Positions 1-7,133 are shown, counted from the stretch's first letter. The stretch: 13,479 nt of DNA from Streptomyces sp. NRRL F-5122 (GCF_001507435.1 NZ_LMWH01000312.1:1-13479), one strand, 5' to 3'. The notes: generated by a model not told the origin, from the letters alone. Translations and numbers: made by a program.

Positions 1-231
1 CTCTTCAACGACCTGTCCCGCATCTGTCCTCGGAATTCCAGGTGGCTCCACACGTGGTCCGGACCCGCCACCGGAGGCGCGGCAAGCGTGGCGGCTTCGA
101 TTCCGGACGATGGCGAAGAAATCGGGTGCAGTTCCTCTGAAAGGAGGGGCCGAGCTGGGGATCTCTGCGCGGGTGTCTCTGACGCTGAAGATTGAACGCG
201 CTGGTCAAAGGGCTCTCGTTAGCATTGGCGG
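1..231. other. left edge, no recognisable gene
   Basis: No convincing gene was found before position 232. A plus-strand frame stays open from the left edge to a TGA at about 192, so it could hold the last ~60 residues of an upstream gene, but the peptide resembles no family I know. A second plus-strand frame open to 298 overlaps the next gene and is also unrecognised. Confidence 0.3.
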
Positions 232-636
232 ATGGCTCGCAGCGATAAGAGGGCACGACGTCTCGTGGTCGATGGGGAGAACTTCCTCTGGACCTTGAGC
301 CACACACACCGTGCCCTGGGCAACGGCCGATACGAGGACTGCTGCGAAACCCTCGTCATCCGTCAGTTCAAAGCGAGGGGGCACCTCTGCATCGTCTTCC
401 AGGCAGGCTCCGACAGGCTTGTCGCTGACGGGTACAGGTACCTCATGCCATCCAGAGCCGTCGGCACGGAGCTCGGCAGAACCTTGAACCTGCACGAGCC
501 GGGCACTGTCAGGGCCCTGCTCGACGTAGCCCTGAAACGCGGTTGGCGTACCGACGACCCCGTGACTGAAGAGATCGATGGCTGGAGCATCTTCGATGAG
601 GTGGTCCAGTACCACGGCGCAACTTCGCCCGACTGA
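232..636 (+). CDS. conserved-type small hypothetical protein (134 aa)
   Basis: Function unknown. The protein starts with a basic stretch (MARSDKRARR), followed by a compact alternating strand/helix region. It contains a Cys-Cys pair at residues 37-38, a third Cys at 53, and an N-terminal VVDGENFLWTL segment reminiscent of small actinobacterial proteins whose role I do not know. The C-terminal half (LNLHEPGTVRALLDVALKRGW) looks like an amphipathic helix ending in a turn. Codon use is typical of a real high-GC gene. No strong ribosome binding site precedes the ATG; a purine stretch lies about 20 nt upstream. It stands alone, followed by broken genes. A weak 6-bp inverted repeat and a short T-run at 680-710 may be its terminator. 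I am fairly sure it is coding and cannot assign a role. Confidence 0.6.
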   Translation: MARSDKRARRLVVDGENFLWTLSHTHRALGNGRYEDCCETLVIRQFKARGHLCIVFQAGSDRLVADGYRYLMPSRAVGTELGRTLNLHEPGTVRALLDVALKRGWRTDDPVTEEIDGWSIFDEVVQYHGATSPD

Positions 637-769
637 GCTGTCCGCACGGTCGGCTGGTTCTGATCGTCCGCGCTTCCGGTCAACCCTCAGCGGCAAACGG
701 TTGAGCTTTTGAGTCGTCGGGCAGCGGGGCTGTGTTCGGAGTTTCTCGTCTCTACCGTGGTGGTAGCGG

Positions 770-1090
770 ATGGCCTCGCTGTTCGAGGAGTTGGAAGCGC
801 GCGAGGCAGCCGCCCGGCTCCGGGGGAGGAGCTGGAAGCCGAGGTCGCCGAGCTGTCGGGAAGCTGGAGTTGGCCAGGGCGGGGCTAGAGCGTCTCCGGA
901 TCACGCGGCAGACAGTCGCTGAAGTGCTGCTGGAGATGACGCCGGAGAAGCAGGCTGTCGCGATCGATGCCGGCCAGTCGATCGAGGGTGGACCGGTGGT
1001 GTCGGCGTATGCGGGGGCCGAGAGGCAAATCATCGGGGTGCTGACGGTGCCGAACTGGCAGCCGGGGATGGGGGCGCGACCTGTACCGTC
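770..1090 (+). pseudogene. frameshifted remnant of a coiled-coil Streptomyces protein
   Basis: The ATG at 770 begins MASLFEELEAREAAARLR, a heptad-rich opening I associate with small Streptomyces proteins often found near insertion sequences. The frame then breaks: one base is missing near 825 (the expected EELEAEVAEL continues in another frame) and a second near 855. The third frame carries GKLELARAGLERLRITRQTV and runs to VPNWQPGMGARP, where similarity ends near 1085. Two independent single-base losses make this a clear pseudogene. The family link comes from memory of the N-terminal pattern, not from a search. Confidence 0.55.
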
Positions 1091-1460
1091 CGGCGCCGCT
1101 GCCTGTCCCCCTGGCCGTCACATCCGGCCCCCTGCCCGGACAAACCGGCACGGTCACAACATGTGCTGAACTCCTGGGCGCGTCGCCGGGCGAACGCCTA
1201 GTGGTCACCGGCCCGAGAGGGTCCGGCAAGACCACCTGCGCCATGCTGCTCGTCGAAGCACTTCTGAAGGAGCCGCGCCCAGGCACACCCGTCCCGATCC
1301 TGCTCTCCTTGTCATCCTGGGACCCGGAAGCGGAGGAGTCGCGCAGTTGGGTCGCCCGCCGGATCACCGAGGACTACCCCGGGGCCCTGCATTCCACACG
1401 TGGGCAAGGCAACGCGCGATCATTGTCGGAGCTCCCGTGTCTGACGCGTGCCTCCACACC
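1045..1460 (+). pseudogene. truncated NACHT-family NTPase fragment
   Basis: The frame reads DLYRPAPLPVPLAVTSGPL, then GERLVVTGPRGSGKTT. The latter is a perfect Walker A (P-loop) at 1210-1236. It is followed by PVPILLSLSSWDP (the strand after the P-loop helix) and WVARRITEDYPGAL. This order is that of the first part of a NACHT ATPase domain, as in STAND signalling and anti-phage proteins. The expected Walker B segment (LPVLDGLDELP-like) never appears. After about 1395 the similarity shifts to another frame (RAIIVGAPVSDACL) and then stops. With no N-terminal effector, no Walker B and no sensor region, the fragment cannot be functional. A small plus-strand overlap with the preceding remnant near 1045-1090 suggests that the two were joined by deletion. 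Confidence 0.6.
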
Positions 1461-2091
1461 GACAGTGCACCCGGACAGGCACGGAGAAGCCCCAGTCGGG
1501 ACTGCGCGTCTCCGCTGGGGCTTCTCCTGCAGGGGGCGACTCCAGAGCACCGGTAGCCGCCCTGCCGCCCTGGCTCGACACGGCGAGGAGGTCACCAGGA
1601 CTGTTCAATAGCGCCGGTCTGATGGGGAGTCTTACGCCAGGTCGAAGATATTCGATGACCTGGCAACGCTGTGTCCAAATCTTCATCGGGTGGTCTTGCG
1701 GGCACGGAACCCGGTATGACGCAGCCTGTCGTCCGGTCCACCAGGCGTGACCGACGTAGACACCGGGCCTGGGCCACCTGGTCACACCGGCCGGACCGAG
1801 CGTCAACTGGTTCACGACCAGGTCGTCAGTTTCGGACTCCAGAGAGATGCCGGTGTGGCCCTCAGCTCCTGGAGGAGGATCCTGAGGGCCGTCCCATACT
1901 CGGATGGCGACCTCCACGCCCAGGTCGGGCTGCAGGGTGTGGAGGTACACGTGGTAGCCGTTGCCGGCGACCACCTCAGCGCGAGCCCTGACAGCCGCCT
2001 CGCGGTCAGCTTCGTAGTCGTCGGCATCATAGATCTCCACAATGCCGCGGTCCGGCAGCGCTGTGGTGCGGTACTCCGCGATGAGCGACAT
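1420..2091 (-). CDS. hypothetical protein, probably with a foreign C-terminal tail
   Basis: The first ~125 residues look like a genuine protein. They contain EYRTTALPDRGIVEIYDADD, an Arg/Ala helix, a YHVYLHTLQPDLGVEVAIRVWD strand pair, and LVVNQLTLGPAGVTRWPRPG. The pattern is mainly beta-sheet and resembles actinobacterial hypothetical proteins. The ATG at 2091 is preceded by GGGAGG about 11 nt upstream. From about residue 128 (position ~1708) the character changes abruptly: the next ~100 residues are Arg/Pro/Gly-rich, cross two hairpins (1637-1663 and 1483-1527) and look like translated non-coding sequence. I infer that the natural 3' end was replaced by a rearrangement and that the frame stays open by chance to 1420. 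Function unknown. The intact part may still be expressed. Confidence 0.5.
   Translation of the reverse strand: MSLIAEYRTTALPDRGIVEIYDADDYEADREAAVRARAEVVAGNGYHVYLHTLQPDLGVEVAIRVWDGPQDPPPGAEGHTGISLESETDDLVVNQLTLGPAGVTRWPRPGVYVGHAWWTGRQAASYRVPCPQDHPMKIWTQRCQVIEYLRPGVRLPIRPALLNSPGDLLAVSSQGGRAATGALESPPAGEAPAETRSPDWGFSVPVRVHCRCGGTRQTRELRQ
1483..1527. terminator. 13-bp perfect inverted repeat, terminator-like
   Basis: GGAGAAGCCCCAG (1483-1495) and its exact reverse complement CTGGGGCTTCTCC (1515-1527) enclose a 19-nt loop. This is one of the strongest hairpins in the window. No long T-run follows on either strand, so it would be a GC-rich Streptomyces-type terminator at best. It lies just past the NACHT remnant and inside the 3' part of the minus-strand open frame that ends at 1420. 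It could be the original terminator of either lost gene, or an insertion-sequence feature. Confidence 0.4.
1637..1663. repeat. 7-bp inverted repeat with internal palindrome
   Basis: CCAGGTC (1637-1643) and GACCTGG (1657-1663) flank TCGAAGATATTCGA-type internal symmetry. It lies in the ~100-bp stretch (about 1605-1708) that differs in composition from both sides. It may be an insertion-sequence end or an old regulatory or terminator element. No transposase is attached to it. Confidence 0.3.
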
Positions 2092-2412
2092 GGTTGTGTC
2101 TGCCTCCCGTGCTACGGAACGACTTTGACGGAGAAGGCGTCACCATCAAGCATGCGAGTTTGCGTGTACGTGCTATTCAGGCCGGTCGCCCGCCCCCCGA
2201 CCCGGCCCAGCGGGCGCCCTCTCCCCGCCTCCGTCGCGGACGCTTCAACTGGCAGTTGCTCCTGCTCCGCCACTGGAGCCGCTGAACAATTCTCGCTTCG
2301 CCCGCCACTGTCATGCCGGCTGAAGCGAGAACGTATCGCCGGATGAGTCTTCGCTCTTCTCGGGCAGGGCCTCGGGGACGTCCCATGGAAGGGAGGGCTG
2401 CCTTGGGGCAGT
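2092..2412. other. intergenic, no gene seen
   Basis: This stretch lies between the start of the minus-strand hypothetical gene and the stop codon of the GntR regulator. No frame resembles a protein on either strand. It should hold the promoter of the hypothetical gene, for which I see no clear -35/-10 pair. It also holds a hairpin at 2290-2331 downstream of the regulator. Confidence 0.5.
2290..2331 (-). terminator. candidate terminator of the GntR regulator gene
   Basis: TTCTCGCTTC (2290-2299) pairs perfectly with GAAGCGAGAA (2322-2331), giving a 10-bp stem and a 22-nt loop. Read on the minus strand, the stem is followed by TTGTTC, a modest T-rich tail. It lies about 80 nt downstream of the regulator's stop codon, which fits a terminator for that gene. 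Confidence 0.45.
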
Positions 2413-3105
2413 TCAGGCGCGGACAGCGTGAGTTGCGGACCTCGTTGGCTCCGTGACGGGCGTGGCTCGCAGCTCCTCGATGACGCTGTCGAGGTGGGCG
2501 CGGGCTGCGGCCTCCGCGGCGTGTCCGTCGCCGGTGACGATCGCCTCGATGATGGCGAGGTGCTGCGGCAGCGACTTGGCGGGGCGGCCCGGGCGCAGGG
2601 CGAGGCGGAACTGGTAGCGGACCATCTGGCCCTTGAGTCGGTCGAGCAGCCCGCCCGCGACCTTCTGGCCGCTCATCTCTGCGATGAGGGCGTGGAGTTC
2701 GCGGTTGAGGGCGGAGTAGGTGTTAAGGTCGCCGTCCGCGACCGCCTCCCGCATGCGGGCGCCGATCTCGCGGAGACCCTCGCGCTGCTCCGCCGAGGCG
2801 TGCTGGGCGGCGCGGCGGGCGCACAAGCCCTCAAGGGCGGCACGGCACTCGGTGATCTGGATGGCTTCTTCGACGGAGACCACGCGGACGCGGGCGCCGC
2901 GGCGCGGCACCAGCTCGACTAGGCCCTCGGCCGCGAGGTCCTGGAGCGCCTCGCGGACGCAGTTGCGGGTCGCGTGGAGGCTCTCAGACAGCTCCTGCTC
3001 GACGAGGCGCTGGCCCGGCACGAGGTCGCCTGCGGAGAGCGCCCGGCGGATCGCCGTACTCACGAGGCGGCGCCCCTCCTGACCGGTCACCCGGTTGTCC
3101 GCCAC
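2413..3105 (-). CDS. GntR-family transcriptional regulator, FadR/FCD type
   Basis: Probable local regulator of the adjacent PDC-catabolism operon. From the GTG at 3105 it is 230 aa, a normal FCD-regulator length. The N-terminal ~70 residues form a winged helix-turn-helix: AIRRALSAGDLVPGQRLVEQELSE, then ATRNCVREALQDLAAEGLVE, then the wing LVPRRGARVRVV. The rest is a mostly helical FCD effector domain (ECRAALEGLCARRAA; later ALNRELHALIAEMSG; QHLAIIEAIVTGDG; ARAHLDSVI). The acidic and His residues in those last three segments are where FCD proteins bind metal or carboxylate ligands. The frame extends to an ATG at 3168, but the GTG at 3105 has a strong GGGAGGA site 6 nt upstream (3112-3118), so I prefer it. 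The gene is divergent from ligU, and the shared spacer carries a palindrome. By family precedent it would be a repressor relieved by a pathway acid; which acid is inference. Confidence 0.88.
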   Translation of the reverse strand: MADNRVTGQEGRRLVSTAIRRALSAGDLVPGQRLVEQELSESLHATRNCVREALQDLAAEGLVELVPRRGARVRVVSVEEAIQITECRAALEGLCARRAAQHASAEQREGLREIGARMREAVADGDLNTYSALNRELHALIAEMSGQKVAGGLLDRLKGQMVRYQFRLALRPGRPAKSLPQHLAIIEAIVTGDGHAAEAAARAHLDSVIEELRATPVTEPTRSATHAVRA

Positions 3106-3183
3106 GCGTCGTCCTCCCGGCTCCGGGGCCCGTCCTCCGGGCCGCATGTCATCGCAGTCTATCCACACTTCGACACGACGACT

Positions 3184-3216
3184 ATTTCGTCGGAACTATT
3201 GTCAACAATTTCGTCG
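3184..3216. promoter_or_regulatory. candidate GntR operator in the divergent spacer
   Basis: The core is ATTGTCAACAAT at 3198-3209, a 5-bp inverted repeat (ATTGT/ACAAT) around two central bases, the size and shape of an FCD-type GntR site. It is bracketed by two direct copies of ATTTCGTCG (3184-3192 and 3208-3216), 24 bp apart. The first copy is also part of an inverted pair CGACGA/TCGTCG at about 3177-3192. The palindrome covers the -35 of the proposed ligU promoter, so binding would block transcription. Confidence 0.55.
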
Positions 3217-3227
3217 ATGGTTATGTT
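3199..3227 (+). promoter_or_regulatory. proposed promoter of the ligU-ligJ-ligK-ligI operon
   Basis: A -35-like TTGTCA (3199-3204) and a -10-like TATGTT (3222-3227) are separated by exactly 17 bp. Transcription would begin near 3234, giving a leader of about 24 nt that contains AGGGGAG (3246-3252), 5 nt before the ligU ATG. The -35 lies within the ATTGT-N2-ACAAT palindrome. On the minus strand the same palindrome reads TTGACA but lacks a convincing -10 at 17 bp; TAGACT (3156-3161) is the only -10-like sequence seen for the regulator. Confidence 0.5.
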
Positions 3228-3257
3228 GACGGCCAGCACCAGCGAAGGGGAGAGCAA

Positions 3258-4430
3258 ATGACGCAACCCACGACGGTCCAACACGTGGACGTGTCCCGGC
3301 CACCGCCACCGGGCGGGCAGACGGCGATCCCCTGCTGGTTCCTACGCGGCGGCACCTCGCGCGGCCCCTTCTTCCGCGCGGCCGACCTGCCCACCGACAC
3401 CACGGGCCGTGACGCGGTCCTGCTGGGCGTGATGGGCTCGCCCGACCCTCGCCAGATCGACGGGCTCGGCGGGGCACACCCGCTCACCAGCAAGGCCGGG
3501 ATCGTGGACCGCAGTGCGCGAGCCGGCATCGACCTGGAGTTCCTGTTCTGCCAGCTGCAGCCCGACAGCGACCTCGTGGACACCACGCCCAACTGCGGCA
3601 ACATGCTCGCCGCCGTCGTCCCGTTCGCCGTCGAATCCGGGCTGCTCACGCCCTCCGGCGACGAGACCACGGCCCGCGTGCTCACACTGAACACCGGGCT
3701 GACCGCCGAGATCACCATCAGGACCCCGCTCGGCCCTGACGGCCGCCGCTTCGTCGCGTACGGGGGCGACGCCAGGATCGACGGCGTCCCCGGCACCGCG
3801 GCGCCCGTCACCATCAACTTCCTCGACACCGCGGGCTCGGTCTGCGCGTCTCTGCTGCCCACCGGGCAGGTGCGGGACCGCGTCGAGGTCGCGGACGTGG
3901 GCCCCGTCGACGTGACCTGCATCGACAACGGCCAGCCCCTGGTGATCGTGGCCGCCGCCGACCTGGGCCGCACCGGCTACGAGACCGCGGCGGAGCTCAA
4001 CACCGACGACGAACTCAAGGCCCGCGTCGAGGACCTTCGGCTGACCTGCGGGAAGCTGATGGGCCTCGGGGACGTGACCGCGAAGAACTACCCCAAGATG
4101 ACGCTCGTCGCGCCGCCCGCGCACGGCGGCACCCTGAGCACCCGCAGCTTCATCCCGCGCGTGTGCCACGAGTCGATCGGCGTGCTCGCGGCCGTCACGG
4201 CGGCCACCGCCTGCGTGCTCGAAGGGAGCGTCGCCCACGCGATCGCCGGTGTTCAGGCGGCGCCGGACGCCGACGTCACGGTCTCCGTCGAGCACCCGTC
4301 CGGCGAGTTCAGCGTGGCGCTGGGCCTCGACCCCGATGACCCGCAGCGGGTCACCAAGTCCGCGCTGCTGCGCACTGCCCGTCTGATCATGGCGGGTGGC
4401 GCCATGGTCCCCAACAAGGAACAGCGATGA
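3258..4430 (+). CDS. ligU: 4-oxalomesaconate tautomerase (PrpF-like, LigU/GalD)
   Basis: Cytoplasmic PrpF-superfamily isomerase of 390 aa. In this pathway the family shifts a double bond of 4-oxalomesaconate to give the substrate that LigJ hydrates. Diagnostic segments are the N-terminal IPCWFLRGGTSRG (residues 24-36), GVMGSPDPRQIDGLGG (57-72), TSKAGIVD with Lys79, the nucleophile-region motif PNCGN (111-115, Cys113), YPKMTLV with Lys280, and the C-terminal EHPSGEF (345-351) and GGAMVP. Lys79 corresponds to the general-base lysine described for LigU. The protein carries about 20 extra N-terminal residues before the conserved IPC motif. It starts at ATG with a strong site 5 nt upstream and its TGA overlaps the ligJ ATG by 4 nt. 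PrpF and methylitaconate isomerases share the fold; the neighbouring ligJ, ligK and ligI favour LigU/GalD. Confidence 0.87.
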   Translation: MTQPTTVQHVDVSRPPPPGGQTAIPCWFLRGGTSRGPFFRAADLPTDTTGRDAVLLGVMGSPDPRQIDGLGGAHPLTSKAGIVDRSARAGIDLEFLFCQLQPDSDLVDTTPNCGNMLAAVVPFAVESGLLTPSGDETTARVLTLNTGLTAEITIRTPLGPDGRRFVAYGGDARIDGVPGTAAPVTINFLDTAGSVCASLLPTGQVRDRVEVADVGPVDVTCIDNGQPLVIVAAADLGRTGYETAAELNTDDELKARVEDLRLTCGKLMGLGDVTAKNYPKMTLVAPPAHGGTLSTRSFIPRVCHESIGVLAAVTAATACVLEGSVAHAIAGVQAAPDADVTVSVEHPSGEFSVALGLDPDDPQRVTKSALLRTARLIMAGGAMVPNKEQR

Positions 4431-5452
4431 TCCTCGACTGCCACGGCCACTACACCACAGCACCGCCCGCGCTCGGCGCCTGGCGGGAGCGGCAGATCGC
4501 CGGGCTCACCGACCCCTCGGCCGTACCGGACGCCGCAGACCTGCGCATCAGCGACGACGACATCCGCGAGAGCATCGAGCGGAACCAGCTGCGGATGATG
4601 GATGAGCGCGGCATCGACGTCACGCTGTTCTCGCCCCGCGCCTCCTTTATGGCCCACCATATCGGTGACTTCACCACCTCCTCCCGTTGGGCCGCTATCT
4701 GCAACGAGCTGTGCGCCCGCGTCGCCACCCTCTACCCGGAGCGCTTCGTGCCCGCCGCGATGCTCCCCCAGTCACCCGGCGTCGACCCGGTCACCTCGGT
4801 GCCCGAGCTCGAACGGTGCGTCAAGGAGTACGGTGCGGTCGCCGTCAACCTCAACCCGGACCCGTCGGGGGGGCACTGGACGACGCCGCCGCTGACCGAC
4901 CGGTCCTGGTACCCGCTGTACGAGAAGCTCGTGGAGTACGACCTCCCGGCGATGGTGCACGTCAGCACCAGCATCAACCCGGCCTTCCACACCACGGGCG
5001 CGCACTACCTCAACGCCGACACGACCGTCTTCATGCAGCTCATCCAGGGCGACCTGTTCAAGGACTTCCCCACGCTGCGCCTGGTGATCCCGCACGGCGG
5101 CGGAGCCGTCCCTTACCACTGGGGCCGCTTCCGCGGCCTCGCGATGGCGCTCAAGAAGCCAGAGCTGGAGGAGCACGTGCTCGGCAACGTCTTCTTCGAC
5201 ACCTGCGTGTACCACCAGCCCGGCATCAACCTGCTGCTCGAGGTCGTGCCCCGCCGCAACGTTCTCTTCGCCTCCGAGATGATCGGCGCCGTCCGGGACA
5301 TCGACCCCTGCTCGGGCCACCACTTCGACGACACCCGCCGCTACATCGAGTCCGCGGGACTGAGCGCCACGGCCCTGGCCGAGATCCAGGAACACAACGT
5401 CCGCGCCGTCTACCCGCATCTCGACACCCTGCTCAGGCAGCAGGGCCGTTGA
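4427..5452 (+). CDS. ligJ: 4-oxalomesaconate hydratase (amidohydrolase superfamily, LigJ)
   Basis: The enzyme adds water to the isomerised oxalomesaconate to form 4-carboxy-4-hydroxy-2-oxoadipate. It is 341 aa and opens MILDCHGHYTTAPPALGAWR, the LigJ signature. The metal-binding HxH is His6/His8. Other barrel ligands are likely His178 (MVHVS) and His223 (IPHGGG), with Glu284 in SEMIG. Many amidohydrolases have an Asp at that last position, and the Glu is a trait of the LigJ branch. Further markers are NLNPDPSGGHW (141-151) and GAHYLNADTT with Tyr194. No signal peptide; cytoplasmic. The start overlaps the ligU stop (ATGA), with AAGGA at 4416-4420 inside ligU. It is unrelated to the GalB-type hydratase, so the operon follows the lig style here. 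Confidence 0.88.
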   Translation: MILDCHGHYTTAPPALGAWRERQIAGLTDPSAVPDAADLRISDDDIRESIERNQLRMMDERGIDVTLFSPRASFMAHHIGDFTTSSRWAAICNELCARVATLYPERFVPAAMLPQSPGVDPVTSVPELERCVKEYGAVAVNLNPDPSGGHWTTPPLTDRSWYPLYEKLVEYDLPAMVHVSTSINPAFHTTGAHYLNADTTVFMQLIQGDLFKDFPTLRLVIPHGGGAVPYHWGRFRGLAMALKKPELEEHVLGNVFFDTCVYHQPGINLLLEVVPRRNVLFASEMIGAVRDIDPCSGHHFDDTRRYIESAGLSATALAEIQEHNVRAVYPHLDTLLRQQGR

Positions 5453-5472
5453 CGCAGAGGGAGCACAGAACC

Positions 5473-6177
5473 ATGTACGAACTGGGAGTCGTCCACCAGG
5501 ACATCAGCCGCGCCTCCCGCACTGACGTCGAGACGCTCACGCCGCTCGGCGTCAGCACCATCCACGAGGCGATGGGCCGCACCGGCCTGATGCGCCCCTA
5601 CATCCGGCCCGTCTACCACGGCGCCGCCTTCTGCGGGACCGCCGTGACCGTGCTGCTCCAGCCCGGGGACAACTGGATGCTGCACGTCGCCGTCGAGCAG
5701 ATCGGACCGGGCGACGTGCTCGTGGCCGCCTGCACCACGGAGAACGAGGACGGCTTCTTCGGCGAGCTGCTCGCCACCTCGGCCCGCGCCAAGGGCGCGG
5801 TCGGCCTGGTCATCGACGGCGGCTGCCGGGACGTGGCCGCGCTGGAGAAGATGGACTTCCCCGTCTTCAGCCGCGCGGTCAACGCGAAGGGCACCGTCAA
5901 GGCAACCCTCGGCTCCGTCAACATCCCCGTCGTCTGTGCGGGCGCGTTGGTGCGCCCAGGGGACGTCGTCGCTGCCGACGCTGACGGCGTCGTTGTCGTG
6001 CCGGCCGAACAGGCCGCCGAGGTCGCGGCCGCCGGCCGCAAGCGGGAGGAGAACGAGGACGGCAAGCGGGAGCGGTTCGCTGCAGGCGAGCTCGGCCTCG
6101 ACATGTACGGTATGCGCGAGCCCCTGCGGGCCGCAGGACTGCGCTACGTCGGCGGCAAGCAGGGAGAACAGGCATGA
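5473..6177 (+). CDS. ligK: 4-carboxy-4-hydroxy-2-oxoadipate aldolase (RraA-like, LigK/GalC)
   Basis: A class II pyruvate aldolase of 234 aa that cleaves 4-carboxy-4-hydroxy-2-oxoadipate to pyruvate and oxaloacetate, and often also 4-hydroxy-4-methyl-2-oxoglutarate. It has the RraA fold. The family motif is seen as GELLATSARAKGAVGLVIDG (97-116) followed by CRD, with Arg119 and Asp120 as the expected substrate-binding Arg and Mg2+/Mn2+-anchoring Asp. GTAVTVLLQPGDNWMLHVAV and PGDVVAADADGVVVVP are also typical. The ATG at 5473 is 20 nt after the ligJ stop with GAGGGAG (5457-5463) in between; the frame is open far upstream through ligJ, but nothing there is real. Its TGA overlaps the ligI ATG by 4 nt. 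RraA-type RNase E inhibitors share the fold, but the C-terminal extension and context support the aldolase. Confidence 0.9.
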   Translation: MYELGVVHQDISRASRTDVETLTPLGVSTIHEAMGRTGLMRPYIRPVYHGAAFCGTAVTVLLQPGDNWMLHVAVEQIGPGDVLVAACTTENEDGFFGELLATSARAKGAVGLVIDGGCRDVAALEKMDFPVFSRAVNAKGTVKATLGSVNIPVVCAGALVRPGDVVAADADGVVVVPAEQAAEVAAAGRKREENEDGKRERFAAGELGLDMYGMREPLRAAGLRYVGGKQGEQA

Positions 6178-7094
6178 GCGGACCGTTCATCAAGACGCCC
6201 GGGTGGCTCGACTGGTACCGGAATCCGTCCGCCCCGGCCTTCACCCTGCCCGAGGGCACCGTCGACGCGCACTGTCACGTATTCGGGCCGGGCGCGGAGT
6301 TCCCCTATGCACCGGAGCGCAAGTACACGCCCTGCGACGCGGGCAAGGACGAGCTGTTCACGCTCCGCGACCACCTCGGCGTCAGCCGCAACGTCATCGT
6401 GCAGGCCACCTGCCACGGCGCCGACAACAGCGCCATGGTCGACGCCGTACGGGCGTCCGGCGGCCGGGCGCGCGGCATCGCGACCGTACGGCCCGACATC
6501 ACCGACGCCGAGCTGGCGGAGCTGAACGCGGCCGGTGTGCGCGGAGTGCGGTTCAACTTCCTGAAACGCCTGGTCAACGCCGCGCCCAAGGAGGATCTCG
6601 CGGCGATCGCCGAGCGCATCGCGCCGCTCGGCTGGCATGTGGTCATCTACTTCGAGGGCGAGGACCTCGCCGACCTCGAAGGCTTCTTCACCGCGCTGCC
6701 CACCCCGCTTGTCGTGGACCACATGGGTCGCCCCGACGTGACGAAGCCTGTGGACGGGCCCGACTTCACGCGGTTCCTGCGGTTCGTGGAGCGCAGCGGC
6801 GTATGGGTCAAGGTGACCTGCCCCGAGCGGCTCACCGTCACGGGCCGCCCCGCCCTCGACGAGGAGCGCGAGCCGTACTCCGACGTGGTGCCCTTCGGCA
6901 GGAAGGTCGTCGAGGAATTCCCGGATTCCGTCCTGTGGGGCACCGACTGGCCGCACCCGAACCTCACGGACCACATGCCGGACGACGGACTGCTGGTCGA
7001 CTACGTGCCCCGGGTGGCCGTAACCGCCGCGATGCGGCAGAAGCTGCTGGTTGACAATCCGATGCGGCTCTACTGGCCCGGCGAAAACGCCTGA
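6174..7094 (+). CDS. ligI: 2-pyrone-4,6-dicarboxylate lactonase (LigI)
   Basis: Amidohydrolase-superfamily lactonase of 306 aa, close to the usual ~300, that hydrolyses PDC to 4-oxalomesaconate in the cytoplasm. It differs from LigJ in having VDAHCHVFGPG (30-40; His33, His35), then YAPERKYTPCDA (45-56), a signature of PDC lactonases. Other active-site elements are GVRGVRFNFLKR (121-132; likely carboxylate-binding Arg/Lys), VVDHMGRPD (His183), CPERL and GTDWPHPN with catalytic Asp258. LigI enzymes work without a bound metal, so the histidines and Asp act directly. The start overlaps the ligK stop, with AGGGAG at 6161-6166. The TGA forms one edge of a 9-bp stem-loop leading into the transporter gene. 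Confidence 0.92.
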   Translation: MSGPFIKTPGWLDWYRNPSAPAFTLPEGTVDAHCHVFGPGAEFPYAPERKYTPCDAGKDELFTLRDHLGVSRNVIVQATCHGADNSAMVDAVRASGGRARGIATVRPDITDAELAELNAAGVRGVRFNFLKRLVNAAPKEDLAAIAERIAPLGWHVVIYFEGEDLADLEGFFTALPTPLVVDHMGRPDVTKPVDGPDFTRFLRFVERSGVWVKVTCPERLTVTGRPALDEEREPYSDVVPFGRKVVEEFPDSVLWGTDWPHPNLTDHMPDDGLLVDYVPRVAVTAAMRQKLLVDNPMRLYWPGENA

Positions 7095-7130
7095 GCCCCT
7101 TCCGCACCCACAACGACGAAAAAGGGGCTC
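7093..7130 (+). promoter_or_regulatory. stem-loop spanning ligI stop and transporter RBS
   Basis: GAGCCCCTT (7093-7101) and AAGGGGCTC (7122-7130) are perfect inverted repeats with a 20-nt loop. The left arm begins inside the ligI TGA (7092-7094). The right arm contains the AAGGGG ribosome binding site of the MFS gene, whose ATG is at 7134. When folded, the site is hidden; a ribosome finishing ligI would open the stem. No T-run follows, so translational coupling or attenuation of transporter expression is more likely than full termination. Confidence 0.5.
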
Positions 7131-7133
7131 CCC

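Noticed and set aside
3342..4463. 373-aa minus-strand frame opposite ligU
   Set aside because: Composition (Gly/Arg/Val/Asp/His repeats) is that of the antisense of a high-GC gene; ligU on the plus strand carries all family motifs.
4687..5472. Long open frame upstream of ligK overlapping ligJ
   Set aside because: The translation is Arg/Pro/Gly-rich shadow sequence of ligJ; ligK clearly starts at ATG 5473 behind its own ribosome binding site.
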